A DNA stretch of 20,669 nt from assembly GCA_023431345.1 (NCBI GenBank), contig JAEYWK010000052.1, forward strand, positions 1 through 20,669, in the 5' to 3' direction. Of the stretch, positions 1 to 7,114 are shown in pieces (the stretch's first letter is position 1; every line of letters starts with the position of its first letter). Below the pieces are notes generated by a model that saw nothing but the letters and a program-made list of their open reading frames with translations, was not told the origin of the DNA and made no database searches. This DNA is from Pseudomonadota bacterium. GTDB taxonomy: Bacteria; Myxococcota_A; Polyangia; Polyangiales; Polyangiaceae. The translations under genes were made by a program, and so were the position numbers.

Positions 1-361
1 CGCCCGCCCCGCCCTGAGGCGCGCCGCCGCCGGCGCCTCCCGAAGTGCCCCCTGAGTTGCCTCCGCCCAACGCGCCGCCGGCAGCGCCGCCCGCGTTGCC
101 CCCCGCGCCTGGCGTACCGCCTCCGCCGCTGGCCGTGCCTCCAGCTCCGCCGCTGGCCGCGCTTCCGCCAGCCGCGCTTCCGCCCACCGGAGCGCCGGCA
201 ACGTTGGCGCTCCCGCCGTTGCCCGGCTCCGGGACGTCGGACTCTCCGCTGCAGCCCGCCAAAGCGCTGAGCGCGATGGCCGCCGCGCCGGCTCCGGCCA
301 CGAGCTCGCGAACGGACTGCCAACGAAAGAACGGTCGAGACGGAGCGGTGCGGAGCGGCAT
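1..361 (-). CDS. Gly/Ala/Ser-rich lipoprotein, 5' part (runs off left edge)
   Basis: An open frame starts at ATG 361 on the minus strand and stays open to the window edge, so only about 120 N-terminal residues are visible. A basic N-terminus (several Arg in the first 20 residues) leads to a hydrophobic stretch ending in the lipobox L-A-G-C at about residue 37, followed by S-G-E-S-D. From about residue 45 the protein is almost entirely Gly, Ala, Ser and Thr, with repeated GGS/GGA motifs. An AGAGG at 371-375 lies about 9 nt upstream of the ATG and is a plausible ribosome binding site. The architecture of lipobox plus flexible linker matches two other lipoproteins in this window, so a folded C-terminal domain is expected beyond the edge. 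Its function cannot be seen. The opposite strand gives a Pro/Ala-rich frame that is only the shadow of the linker. Confidence 0.75.
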   Translation of the reverse strand, partial: MPLRTAPSRPFFRWQSVRELVAGAGAAAIALSALAGCSGESDVPEPGNGGSANVAGAPVGGSAAGGSAASGGAGGTASGGGGTPGAGGNAGGAAGGALGGGNSGGTSGGAGGGAPQGGAG

Positions 362-484
362 GGACGTGAACCTCTTGGGTTGTGGCGCCCCCGATCTGCT
401 CTCGAGATGTCCGAGAGGGGCGAGGGTCGCAGGCGTAATGCCCCGGCGCGAGCAATCGATCAGAACGCCGGGCGGCCGGTGCGC

Positions 485-512
485 AAAAAGTCAGCGCCGA
501 GCAGGGCGGCGC
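485..512 (-). terminator. Intrinsic terminator downstream of the AraC-family gene
   Basis: On the minus strand, a 6-bp GC stem (GCGCCG/CGGCGC, positions 494-499 and 507-512) with a 7-nt loop is followed by TGAC and then a run of five T (plus-strand A at 485-489). It lies about 50 bp after the stop codon of the regulator at 564. The rest of the 362-563 intergenic region shows nothing else I can support. Confidence 0.55.
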
Positions 513-563
513 GGCACCTACGGCGTCCGCCGAGCGGCCAGGCTCACCAGGGTTCTTGAGTCA

Positions 564-1373
564 TCACGGGATTGAGCGCGAGGTGCGGAGCTCGCGAAGG
601 AGGGCGCGCGGGGTGGTTCCGGCGATGTCGCGGAACTCGGCGATGAGATGTGCTTGGTCGTAGTAGCCGGTGGCGATCGCGATCTCGGCCCAGGCTTCCG
701 CGCCGTTCGCTTCGAGCGCGAGGTCAACGGCGCGGCGGAACCGGGCGAGCTTCGCGAAGGCTTTCGGGCCGAGGCCGACCGTCTCGCGGAACACGCGACG
801 CAAATGTCGTTCGGTGACGCCGAGGTCGCCCGCCACGACGTTGATGCGTTCATCCTGCAGCTTGCGCGCCGCTCCGAGCGCGAGGGGTGACACGCGCGCG
901 TCGAGATCGCGGAGCGCGAGACGCCCGGCGCGCGCGATGCGATCGGCGATGGCGCTCTCGACGATCGCGATCGCGTCGCTCGTGGCGTCGGCCTTCGCGA
1001 GCCGATCGAGAAGGCGACGCACGTCCGCCCCGCCCCAAAGCTCTTCGAGCGGGACGATGCGACCCGCGATTTGGGAGGCGGTCGCGCCGAGCACTGCGCC
1101 CGTTGCGCCGAGACGCAAGCGCGCGGTGACCGTACGGCGGACTCCTCGCGGAGTTTTGCGATGGACGCGCACGCGTGCGCCGAACGTATGCGCGTCGATG
1201 CCGCTGCCCGCGCCGGCGCCGAATCGGACGACCAAGTCGATCTCCGGACGCGGCATCGCGATGTGCGGGCTCTCTCGGGCGAGGTCGTACACGAAGATCT
1301 GCTCGATCCCTGTGCGGGCGGATACCCGCGGGAGCTGAGACAGCGGCTCGACGGCAGTTGCGTGCGCGGCCAT
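564..1373 (-). CDS. AraC-family transcriptional regulator
   Basis: 269 aa from ATG 1373. The C-terminal ~100 residues (about 165-265) form an AraC/XylS DNA-binding domain with two helix-turn-helix units. The first includes V-A-G-D-L-G-V-T-E-R-H-L-R-R-V-F; the second includes A-I-A-T-G-Y-Y-D-Q-A-H-L-I-A-E-F, followed by the family-typical T-P-R-A-L. The N-terminal half resembles the small beta-rich sensing domain of regulators such as the DUF6597-containing group (moderate confidence). The frame stays open far upstream over the opposite gene, but that part is antisense to the dehydratase, so the start is placed at the ATG in the divergent intergenic region. No strong Shine-Dalgarno sequence precedes it. 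Divergent placement 99 bp from the SDR gene suggests that it controls that gene and possibly itself. The ligand is unknown. Confidence 0.88.
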   Translation of the reverse strand: MAAHATAVEPLSQLPRVSARTGIEQIFVYDLARESPHIAMPRPEIDLVVRFGAGAGSGIDAHTFGARVRVHRKTPRGVRRTVTARLRLGATGAVLGATASQIAGRIVPLEELWGGADVRRLLDRLAKADATSDAIAIVESAIADRIARAGRLALRDLDARVSPLALGAARKLQDERINVVAGDLGVTERHLRRVFRETVGLGPKAFAKLARFRRAVDLALEANGAEAWAEIAIATGYYDQAHLIAEFRDIAGTTPRALLRELRTSRSIP

Positions 1374-1415
1374 GTCGTCAGGATGACCTCGAGCGGGCAA
1401 GGGGGAAAGCTCCGG

Positions 1416-1435
1416 CCGGACGATGTCCGGTTTTT
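1416..1435 (+). promoter_or_regulatory. Palindrome with T-run in the divergent AraC/SDR intergenic region
   Basis: CCGGAC (1416-1421), GAT, GTCCGG (1425-1430) forms a perfect inverted repeat with a 3-nt centre, followed directly by five T (1431-1435). It lies about 40 bp from each divergent start codon. It could be an operator, or a terminator/attenuator in the leader of the dehydratase gene. Operator seems likelier, because no upstream plus-strand gene needs terminating. Confidence 0.45.
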
Positions 1436-1472
1436 CCAATACCCACCTCGGGCCGCCTCCTACGTTGCTTGC

Positions 1473-2306
1473 ATGAAAATCTTGCTCACCGGAGCGACCG
1501 GCAAGGTCGGAAGCCGACTCGCCCAACGCCTCGCCCGCCATCGCGATCACGTCCGCTGCCTCGTCCGCAGCCCCGCTCGGGCCGCCGATCTCGGCCTCAC
1601 GTCCGACTTGGAGATCGTGACGGGCGATCTGCTCGACGCGGCATCGCTCGATCTCGCCGTGCGCGGCATCGACACGGTCGTCCACTGCGCCGCGTTCTTC
1701 CGCGGCGCGACCCCCGAGGAGGCGCAGGCGGTGAACGACGAAGGGACGCGCCATCTCGCCGCGGCCTCGCTCCGCGCGGGCGTGAAGCGGTTCGTCTTCA
1801 CCAGCACCGGGCTCGTCTACGGCCCTCGCGGGGGGCGTGCGGCAAGGGAGGACGAACCCTGCGCACCGACTGCCGCTTATCCGCTCAGCAAGCTCGCCGC
1901 CGAACGAGCGCTGCTCGCGATTGACGAGATGGACGTCCGCGTGCTGCGTCTGCCCTTCGTGTACGGCGACGGCGACCCCCACATCCAAGAAGCCGTGCCA
2001 ATGATGAGAAGCTTCCCGAAATCGCTGCGCATGTCGATCGCACATCACGCCGACGTGGCGCAGGCAGTCGAACGCATCCTCGATGTGCCCACGCCTCCGC
2101 ATCGCGTCTACAACGTGGTCGACGACGAGACGCCCGATCTCGAGACGTTGTTCGCCGCGGTGGCGGAGCCTCCGCCAGACGGCACGGATCCAGCGCGCGC
2201 GCGCGCATTCGAAGCGGTCATGGACGGCGCGCGGATCCGCGCCGATCTCGGCTTCCGCCCAGAATTCCCCCGCCTGCGCGACGCCGTGGCCGCGGGCGCG
2301 ATGTGA
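1473..2306 (+). CDS. NAD(P)-dependent epimerase/dehydratase (extended SDR)
   Basis: 277 aa. The N-terminus carries the Rossmann signature T-G-A-T-G-K-V-G at residues 6-13. An acidic G-D-L pair follows at about 51-53, and the extended-SDR catalytic set is Ser111/Thr112 (in F-T-S-T-G-L-V-Y-G), Tyr136 and Lys140 (Y-P-L-S-K). R-L-P-F-V-Y-G at about 159-165 is the usual substrate-domain entry strand. The family acts on nucleotide sugars or other carbonyl/alcohol substrates in the cytoplasm; the substrate here cannot be told. At 277 aa it is somewhat shorter than typical sugar epimerases (300-350). The ATG at 1473 was chosen because the Rossmann strand begins immediately after it, although the frame is open further upstream. 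It is divergent from an AraC-family regulator, its likely controller. A TACGTT hexamer ends 6 nt before the ATG and there is no Shine-Dalgarno, so the mRNA may be leaderless. Confidence 0.88.
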   Translation: MKILLTGATGKVGSRLAQRLARHRDHVRCLVRSPARAADLGLTSDLEIVTGDLLDAASLDLAVRGIDTVVHCAAFFRGATPEEAQAVNDEGTRHLAAASLRAGVKRFVFTSTGLVYGPRGGRAAREDEPCAPTAAYPLSKLAAERALLAIDEMDVRVLRLPFVYGDGDPHIQEAVPMMRSFPKSLRMSIAHHADVAQAVERILDVPTPPHRVYNVVDDETPDLETLFAAVAEPPPDGTDPARARAFEAVMDGARIRADLGFRPEFPRLRDAVAAGAM

Positions 2307-2450
2307 CTCAGCGCAGCGTGACCTTACCCCGCCGTGCCGTCGACCTCCCCAATGTATCGCCAGCGCGAGAACCTCCCGTCGAGCACGTAGACGTCGTTCT
2401 GGTGCCGACGGGCAGGGAGCATGCTCGGAGCGGACGGCGCCTTCGCGCCC

Positions 2451-2485
2451 TTGACGTCTCAAGAAATTGGTCCATTATAATGGAC
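2451..2485 (+). promoter_or_regulatory. Sigma70-type promoter with palindromic operator over the -10
   Basis: TTGACG (2451-2456) and a perfect TATAAT (2476-2481) are separated by 19 bp. The -10 lies inside a perfect 16-bp palindrome, GTCCATTATAATGGAC (2470-2485). AT-rich sequence is rare in this window, which makes the site stand out. Transcription would start near 2488 towards the small ORF and the DUF2325 gene. The overlap of dyad symmetry and -10 is the classic arrangement for repression by a dimeric regulator. Which regulator is unknown. Confidence 0.55.
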
Positions 2486-2523
2486 AACATCTGTTCGCAT
2501 TTTCACCCACCCCCCAGGCTCCT

Positions 2524-2934
2524 GTGTTCCAGCCATCCCGCGCCATTGCTTCTCGCCGCCCAAACCGGGCTGTCCGGCATCATGGACCTCGAGCCCGGGC
2601 CGTCCACGTCGTCGTGGACTGGGCTGCGAGCGGGCCTACGCCAGCTCGAGTCGAGCTGGAGTCTGATTTTTCAAGTCCCGACAGCGACGCGGGGCGCTGG
2701 GTATGCTCGAACCCCTCCGATCGAGGTTGGGAGGACGCGCTCTCGGCGGCCGGCTGCGAGGAAGTGGTGCTCACGGCGGAGCTCGACGACGACCCCAGCG
2801 CCAAGCACCTCGTGCTCGGACTGGCAGAACACCTGACCCAGAAGCTCGCCGCGAGTCACCCGTTGATTCGGGTGCGCTTCGTCCCGCGCTCGAAGCGCGC
2901 CTCGGCCACTCGTCTCTCCGCTACCAGGCAGTAG
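2524..2934 (+). CDS. Hypothetical protein upstream of the DUF2325 gene
   Basis: I do not recognise this family. The frame ending at the TAG at 2932-2934 looks coding, most clearly from about 2600 onward: codon third positions are GC-rich, and the peptide reads as an ordinary globular sequence. It has a strand-like A-V-H-V-V-V-D-W near the start and an acidic helix region with A-E-L-D-D-D. The C-terminus is basic (V-P-R-S-K-R). The start is uncertain. GTG 2524 gives 136 aa, GTG 2614 gives 106 aa, and TTG 2467 would lie upstream of the predicted transcription start near 2488 and is therefore unlikely. The stop is only 8 bp before the ATG of the DUF2325 gene, so the two are probably co-transcribed from the palindromic promoter. 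No signal peptide or membrane segment is evident. Confidence 0.5.
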   Translation: MFQPSRAIASRRPNRAVRHHGPRARAVHVVVDWAASGPTPARVELESDFSSPDSDAGRWVCSNPSDRGWEDALSAAGCEEVVLTAELDDDPSAKHLVLGLAEHLTQKLAASHPLIRVRFVPRSKRASATRLSATRQ

Positions 2935-2942
2935 GTATCAGC

Positions 2943-3296
2943 ATGCACATTGCAATCGTTGGAGGTGTCGAACGCGGGGAGCGACGCTACGCCGCCGCCG
3001 CCGCTCGCCATGGCCACTCTTTTGAGTTCCACGGCGGCGATACGGCTGGACGTGGCTCAGCCGCGCTCGAGGCGCTCGTCGAGCGCTCGGATCTGGTCAT
3101 CTGCGTGACCGATGTGAACAGCCATTCGGCCGTGCTCGGTGTCCGTCGCCACGCACGCGCTTTCGGACGCCGCTGCCTGCTCACCCGGCGCCTCGGCCTG
3201 TCGCGATTTCGCCACTTCCTCGATGAAATCGACGTTACCGAGCCGCGGCAGCTCGCCGTTGCCTCGCCCGGTTTCGCGTCGGCGAGCTACAGCTGA
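2943..3296 (+). CDS. DUF2325 domain-containing protein
   Basis: 117 aa. It opens with a Rossmann-like strand M-H-I-A-I-V-G-G-V-E and a helix. Around residues 27-36 comes F-E-F-H-G-G-D-T-A-G, then a strand L-V-I-C-V-T-D-V-N-S-H at 51-61 and another basic strand R-R-C-L-L-T-R-R. This layout (IVGG, H-x-G-G, TD-x-x-SH) fits DUF2325, a small alpha/beta domain of unknown function found alone or fused to other domains. The ATG at 2943 was chosen because it directly precedes the first strand, 8 bp after the preceding stop. The C-terminal ~25 residues (after H-F-L-D-E-I-D) extend beyond the core and are of unclear role. It is probably cytoplasmic. It converges with the phospholipase D-family gene; the 86 bp between them show no clear terminator. 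Confidence 0.7.
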   Translation: MHIAIVGGVERGERRYAAAAARHGHSFEFHGGDTAGRGSAALEALVERSDLVICVTDVNSHSAVLGVRRHARAFGRRCLLTRRLGLSRFRHFLDEIDVTEPRQLAVASPGFASASYS

Positions 3297-3382
3297 GGCT
3301 CCTACGCCGACCACGGGTCTGCCAGTCGAATCGGCAGCGACACTTGCTGCTGATGAGCGGGCGGCCCGCGGAGGAACCTGCC

Positions 3383-4918
3383 TCAGTCGACGTCGACGAC
3401 TCCGAGGCGCTGGCCGGCTTTGCGCGCGATGGTTCGCACCACGCCGTCGTCGCAGCCCACCTCGGCTTGGAGGGCATCTCCGAAGTTGTCGGCCGTCAGC
3501 TCGCCGCTCGGGTCGAAGATCAGGGTGAGCATGGGGTCGTCATCGTCGCAGCGCTCGACGGCGAGGTGCTGCAGCTTGGAGCTGGGGGCCGAGCACAGCT
3601 CGTCGATGGCTTCGACCAGCTTGGAGCGGTCCTGAAATCGCGAGCCTTCGTCGATGCCCGCGTGCTCGCACAGCAGGGAGTCGACGATGGCGCGAATGTC
3701 GGCGCACGTGTCGCTGTCCGGTTCGCCCTGCACGGTCAGATTCAGCTCTGAATCGATGCGCATGCTGCGATTGGTCAGGTTAGCGGAGCCGACACACAGC
3801 AGCTGATCATCGACGACCAAGAGCTTGGCGTGGATGAAGGTAGAAACCGGCTGTTCGGCGCTGCGATCGGAGCTGATGAGGAATCGGAGCTGGTGGCCGT
3901 GCGCTTCGGCGAGCTTGGCGAGCGCGTAGCGGACCGAGCGCTGGCGGTTTCCGAGCACGAAGTCTTCTTTGGGAGTGTCGCCGCCATCAGGCATCACCAC
4001 GACGATGGTCAGCGGCGGGCGCGCCGGATCGGAGAGCCGTTCGCCGAACGCGGTCAGGATCGAAAGCGACGTGAAGTACTGATTTTCCGCGTACACGAAG
4101 CTCTCGGCACCGAGGATCGCCGCCCTCATCAAGGCCTCGACCTCGGCCACCGGAGCTTGGCCCTGGCGGAAGAGCGTGCGGCTGAGCAGGACCTGACTGC
4201 CGCGCAAGGGCAGGCCGCCTTCCGCCAACTCTCGTAGCGACGGGGCCTGCTCCCAGCGCTCGAGCCGCTGGGGCGCTGGCTGCTCGGACACCGCCGACCA
4301 AAACTCTTGGAAGATGGAACGGAAGTCGGCAACGACGGCCCCGCGGAGAGCGAGCTGTAGGTCGTGAAAGGGACGGTAAGGCTCCCCCGAAACATCCACT
4401 CGTCGCTCGTCGTGCGGCGCGTGCGCGCGCGTGTCCCAGCGGCTATCGCACAGGTCGAGGCCACCCACGAACGCGACCTCGTCGTCGATCAGCGCGTACT
4501 TTTGGTGGTGAGAGCCGCCCGAGTTCGGGTGCGTCCAGTACTCGAAGTGAATCCGGTCGTTGGACTTGAGCGCCACCTTGACGCCTTGCATCCACTCGCG
4601 TTCGACCGCATAGACGAGCGAGTAGTCCCAAGCCAAAATGTGGATCTCGAGCTGCGGGTTGTCCGCGCACAGTTGGTTCAAGAAGCCGAGGAACGTGCTA
4701 TCGGGGCCGGGCAGGCGCTCGTCGCCGCGCAGCAGCTGCGCCGCGGTATCGAATTGCCAGCCTGACAGCAAGATGGACCTTCGGGCGCGCCGCGCCGCGC
4801 GCACGAAAGCCCGGTAATAGATCTCGCCGTCGACGAGCAGCGCCATCTCCTCGACGGGTGACGACTTCCAACGAACTTCCGGGCTGGTGAGGAGCTTCAC
4901 GTTGGCCACCTCTCGCAC
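3383..4918 (-). CDS. Phospholipase D-family protein with two HKD motifs
   Basis: 511 aa from GTG 4918. Both catalytic HKD motifs are intact: H138-x-K140-x4-D145 (followed by F-V-G-G-L-D-L) and H363-x-K365-x4-D370 (followed by C-V-G-S-A-N-L-T-N-R-S-M). The second motif ends in the consensus GSAN seen in phospholipase D and cardiolipin synthase relatives. Known enzymes form a phospho-histidine intermediate and hydrolyse or transfer phosphatidyl groups. The N-terminus lacks a clear signal peptide or membrane helices, so this resembles soluble bacterial PLD-type transphosphatidylases more than ClsA. About 120 residues follow the second motif with no domain I recognise. The start is uncertain: an ATG at codon 25 is possible, but the sequence before it looks conserved-like. 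It is divergent from the lipoprotein at 5114, with 195 bp between them. Confidence 0.87.
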   Translation of the reverse strand: MREVANVKLLTSPEVRWKSSPVEEMALLVDGEIYYRAFVRAARRARRSILLSGWQFDTAAQLLRGDERLPGPDSTFLGFLNQLCADNPQLEIHILAWDYSLVYAVEREWMQGVKVALKSNDRIHFEYWTHPNSGGSHHQKYALIDDEVAFVGGLDLCDSRWDTRAHAPHDERRVDVSGEPYRPFHDLQLALRGAVVADFRSIFQEFWSAVSEQPAPQRLERWEQAPSLRELAEGGLPLRGSQVLLSRTLFRQGQAPVAEVEALMRAAILGAESFVYAENQYFTSLSILTAFGERLSDPARPPLTIVVVMPDGGDTPKEDFVLGNRQRSVRYALAKLAEAHGHQLRFLISSDRSAEQPVSTFIHAKLLVVDDQLLCVGSANLTNRSMRIDSELNLTVQGEPDSDTCADIRAIVDSLLCEHAGIDEGSRFQDRSKLVEAIDELCSAPSSKLQHLAVERCDDDDPMLTLIFDPSGELTADNFGDALQAEVGCDDGVVRTIARKAGQRLGVVDVD

Positions 4919-5106
4919 CGCCTGGGCGGGGCGTCCAGCTCAGCCACCGGGACGCCAGCGCGCCCGCGTCTCATGGTGAACGGAACCCGCGGTCGGCTCG
5001 CCATCGCGACGCGCCGGGCGCCGCTTTGCACGTCGAGGTGCGGACCGACGTGGGTAAAACTGCGCGAGGCGGCGCTGTCGGGGGAGCGGGCGCGGTGGCG
5101 CTGCGT

Positions 5107-5112
5107 TACGTT
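5107..5112 (+). promoter_or_regulatory. Possible -10 hexamer (TACGTT) for a leaderless lipoprotein mRNA
   Basis: TACGTT matches the three most conserved -10 positions (TA...T) and ends 7 nt before ATG 5120; no Shine-Dalgarno is visible. The same hexamer precedes the SDR start at 1473 (1461-1466). No good -35 is seen, so this is weak. Confidence 0.25.
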
Positions 5113-5113
5113 G

Positions 5114-6058
5114 ATGCGCATGAGGCTGAGCTCTTGCTGGGTAGTCGTCTTGATCCTCGGATGCAGCAGCAACGGCGAACGCCTGAAGGCAGGTGACGCG
5201 GGCGGCGGTGGTGCAGCCGGCGCGGCGGGCGCAGGAACGGGAGGCGGAAGCTGCGCCGCGACGCTCGATGGCGTGACGGGGCCGAGCTTCGAGCAACCCT
5301 CGAGCCGCATCCGCGTCCGGGCCGGCTCGTACTTTACAGTGCTGGACGGGGCGGTGGTCGACGGGCCGTCCCGCGAGCTTCACGCCGAGGCGGCTCGCGA
5401 CGGCAGTTGCCGCTTGCTCACTTACGACTCCGGCTCATTCTGCGACCCGGCTTGCGAGAATCCAGCCATCTGCATCAACGGCGTCTGCGAGCGCTTTCCG
5501 GAGCCGCTGTCGGCAGGGCCGCTGACGGCGCGCTTCGGCTCGAACGAGCCCGTCGTCGTCGAACCGATCGAGCTTGGCCGCTATTTTTTCCAGACTGAAG
5601 ACTTTGGCTACGACGACGTGAGGGCCGTCGCGGTATCAGCGCCTGGCGATGAAGCAGCCGGTTTCGATCTAGAAGCTTGCCTGGCCTCCGCGCCGCAGGC
5701 GATAGGCGATTGGGATCAGCTCCTCCAGAAGCGCGTCGCCGGGGGAGACGTAGCGCTCGCGTGGTCAAACCCGGTGCCGACCGCGCGTATCTATCTCAGG
5801 ATGACGACTTGCATCGGGACGCACGGCGGCATTTCGCCGGTCGAGGTGGAGTGCGAAGGGCCCGACGTGGGCAAGCTCACCCTTCCCGGCGCCTACCTCG
5901 ATGCGCTCTACGAACAAGGGTGGGGGCGCGGCGAGTGCGGCGTGAACGACGTGCTCCGCTACCACGCCAGCCAGTCGGGCTCGGGTGACGGCGCCGTGCA
6001 GCTGCGCGTCGAGTCCGTGGCGTCGTTCTTCTTCCAGCCGCGCCTCGGCACGCCGTAG
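5114..6058 (+). CDS. Secreted lipoprotein of unknown function with Cys-rich segment
   Basis: 314 aa from ATG 5114; a second ATG at 5120 is equally possible and would fit the -10-like hexamer at 5107-5112. A short basic N-terminus and hydrophobic core end in the lipobox L-I-L-G-C, so the mature protein should be lipid-anchored. A short Gly/Ala linker (about 15 residues) follows, then a folded domain. Four close cysteines lie in the segment F-C-D-P-A-C-E-N-P-A-I-C-I-N-G-V-C-E, a spacing reminiscent of small disulfide knots (EGF-like or DUF4215-like) common in myxobacterial surface proteins. More cysteines (E-A-C-L, T-T-C-I, V-E-C-E, G-E-C-G) follow in the C-terminal half. The middle and end are beta-rich with repeated F-F-Q motifs. 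I do not recognise a catalytic site. It is divergent from the phospholipase D gene, and a functional link is unproven. Confidence 0.82.
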   Translation: MRMRLSSCWVVVLILGCSSNGERLKAGDAGGGGAAGAAGAGTGGGSCAATLDGVTGPSFEQPSSRIRVRAGSYFTVLDGAVVDGPSRELHAEAARDGSCRLLTYDSGSFCDPACENPAICINGVCERFPEPLSAGPLTARFGSNEPVVVEPIELGRYFFQTEDFGYDDVRAVAVSAPGDEAAGFDLEACLASAPQAIGDWDQLLQKRVAGGDVALAWSNPVPTARIYLRMTTCIGTHGGISPVEVECEGPDVGKLTLPGAYLDALYEQGWGRGECGVNDVLRYHASQSGSGDGAVQLRVESVASFFFQPRLGTP

Positions 6059-6118
6059 CGCGGCGTTCGGCTCCTCGTGCTTTCGCGTCACAGTGTGCCG
6101 TGCTTGCCCGTAACACCG

Positions 6119-6148
6119 CAGCCGGTCCGGGCTTTCCGCGACCGGTTG
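6119..6148 (+). repeat. Inverted repeat (hairpin) between the lipoprotein and yihY-type genes
   Basis: CCGGTC (6122-6127) pairs with GACCGG (6140-6145). The stem extends outward through CAG/TTG with one wobble and inward by CGG/CCG around a GCTTT loop. No T-run follows, so it is either a weak terminator for the gene ending at 6058 or a structure in the leader of the gene starting at 6179. The rest of 6059-6178 shows nothing clear. Confidence 0.4.
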
Positions 6149-6178
6149 ACGGAACACGATTTGCAACTCACCTGACCG

Positions 6179-7099
6179 ATGAAGTCCCAGCACTTTCTGC
6201 GCCGCTTGTGGCGCGAGCTGGCAGAAGACTGCGTGGCGGACGGGGCGGCAGCGCTGGCCTTCTACTTGGTGTTGGCGCTCTTCCCCGGCGCGATCTTCGT
6301 GATCAGTGTCGTGCCCTACCTCCCCGTCCCGCACTTGCAGCAAGCCGTGGTCGACCTCACGTCGCAGGTGTTGCCGGCATCGGCGGCTCAGGTGGTAACC
6401 AAGTCGGTGCAGACGGTGGCTTCCGGTAGCAGCTCGCTGCTGCTCGCCTTCGGGCTGTTATTTGCGGTGTGGTCGGCGTCCAGCGGCTTGGCTGGAGTCA
6501 TGAGCCAGCTCAACGTGATCTACGACGTCAAAGAGCGCCGCTCGTTCTGGCGCGTTCGCGCCATCGCGGCCGTGCTGGCATCGGCGTTTTGCGGGCTTTC
6601 CTTGGGGGCCCTCACCCTCGCGGTCTTCGGTGGGATGTTGCAGGCGTACATCGGTGAGCGCCTGGGCTGGAGCGACACGCTGCTCATGATCTTTGCCTCG
6701 TTGCGTTGGGTCATCATCGTCGTGGCCCTCCACTTTGCCTTCACCTTGGTCTACCACCTGGGCCCGAACTTGAAGCGGGCGTTCCGGTGGGTCACCCCGG
6801 GCAGTATCTTCGCCACGCTCGGCCTGCTGCTGGCGTCGCTGGCGCTCAAGCTCTACGTGGCGCGCTACTCGAGCTTCGACGCGCTCTACGGCGGGCTCGG
6901 CGCCGTCATCGTGCTGCTCGTTTGGCTCTTCCTCGCCGGGTGGGTCATCCTCGTGGGCGCGGAGATCGACGCCACCCGGCAGAACCAACCGCGAGCGCGC
7001 GCCCGCTCAACAGCCGGCCATCCCCCCGGCGGGGAGTTGCTACCAGCGTCGTCCGCCCGGTCCATCCTGCCTCGGTTGAGCGGGGAGAAGCGGTGGTAG
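6179..7099 (+). CDS. YihY/BrkB-family inner membrane protein
   Basis: 306 aa with about six membrane helices (roughly residues 24-46, 85-104, 128-152, 175-194, 206-226 and 239-262). Family hallmarks are visible. The N-terminal D-G-A-A-A-L-A-F-Y-L leads into helix 1, L-N-V-I-Y-D-V follows helix 2, and Y-H-L-G-P-N lies between helices 4 and 5. The last helix region reads A-V-I-V-L-L-V-W-L-F and ends in G-A-E-I-D-A. The family was once called ribonuclease BN by mistake; its transport role is unresolved. The C-terminal 45 residues are polar, basic and Pro-rich, and probably cytoplasmic. The ATG at 6179 directly precedes the family start. The stop is 15 bp upstream of the DUF3943 gene, so the two are likely co-transcribed. 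Confidence 0.9.
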   Translation: MKSQHFLRRLWRELAEDCVADGAAALAFYLVLALFPGAIFVISVVPYLPVPHLQQAVVDLTSQVLPASAAQVVTKSVQTVASGSSSLLLAFGLLFAVWSASSGLAGVMSQLNVIYDVKERRSFWRVRAIAAVLASAFCGLSLGALTLAVFGGMLQAYIGERLGWSDTLLMIFASLRWVIIVVALHFAFTLVYHLGPNLKRAFRWVTPGSIFATLGLLLASLALKLYVARYSSFDALYGGLGAVIVLLVWLFLAGWVILVGAEIDATRQNQPRARARSTAGHPPGGELLPASSARSILPRLSGEKRW

Positions 7100-7114
7100 C
7101 ATCCGGCCGATCGC

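Noticed and set aside
45..575. Pro/Ala-rich plus-strand frame at the left edge
   Set aside because: It is the reverse of the Gly/Ala linker of the minus-strand lipoprotein, which has a clear lipobox and ribosome binding site.
2436..2449. GGCGC-CTTC-GCGCC hairpin as terminator of the SDR gene
   Set aside because: The stem is only 5 bp with no T-run, about 130 bp after the stop, and it adjoins the next promoter's -35.
1374..2462. Long minus-strand open frame continuing from the AraC-family gene across the SDR gene
   Set aside because: It is antisense to a well-supported dehydratase with full motifs. Long antisense frames are expected in GC-rich DNA.
2303..2836. Alternative plus-strand frame, including an ATG at 2480 right after the palindromic promoter
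   Set aside because: The translation is Ser/Pro/Arg-rich and unlike a folded protein. The overlapping frame ending at 2934 has the codon pattern of a real gene.
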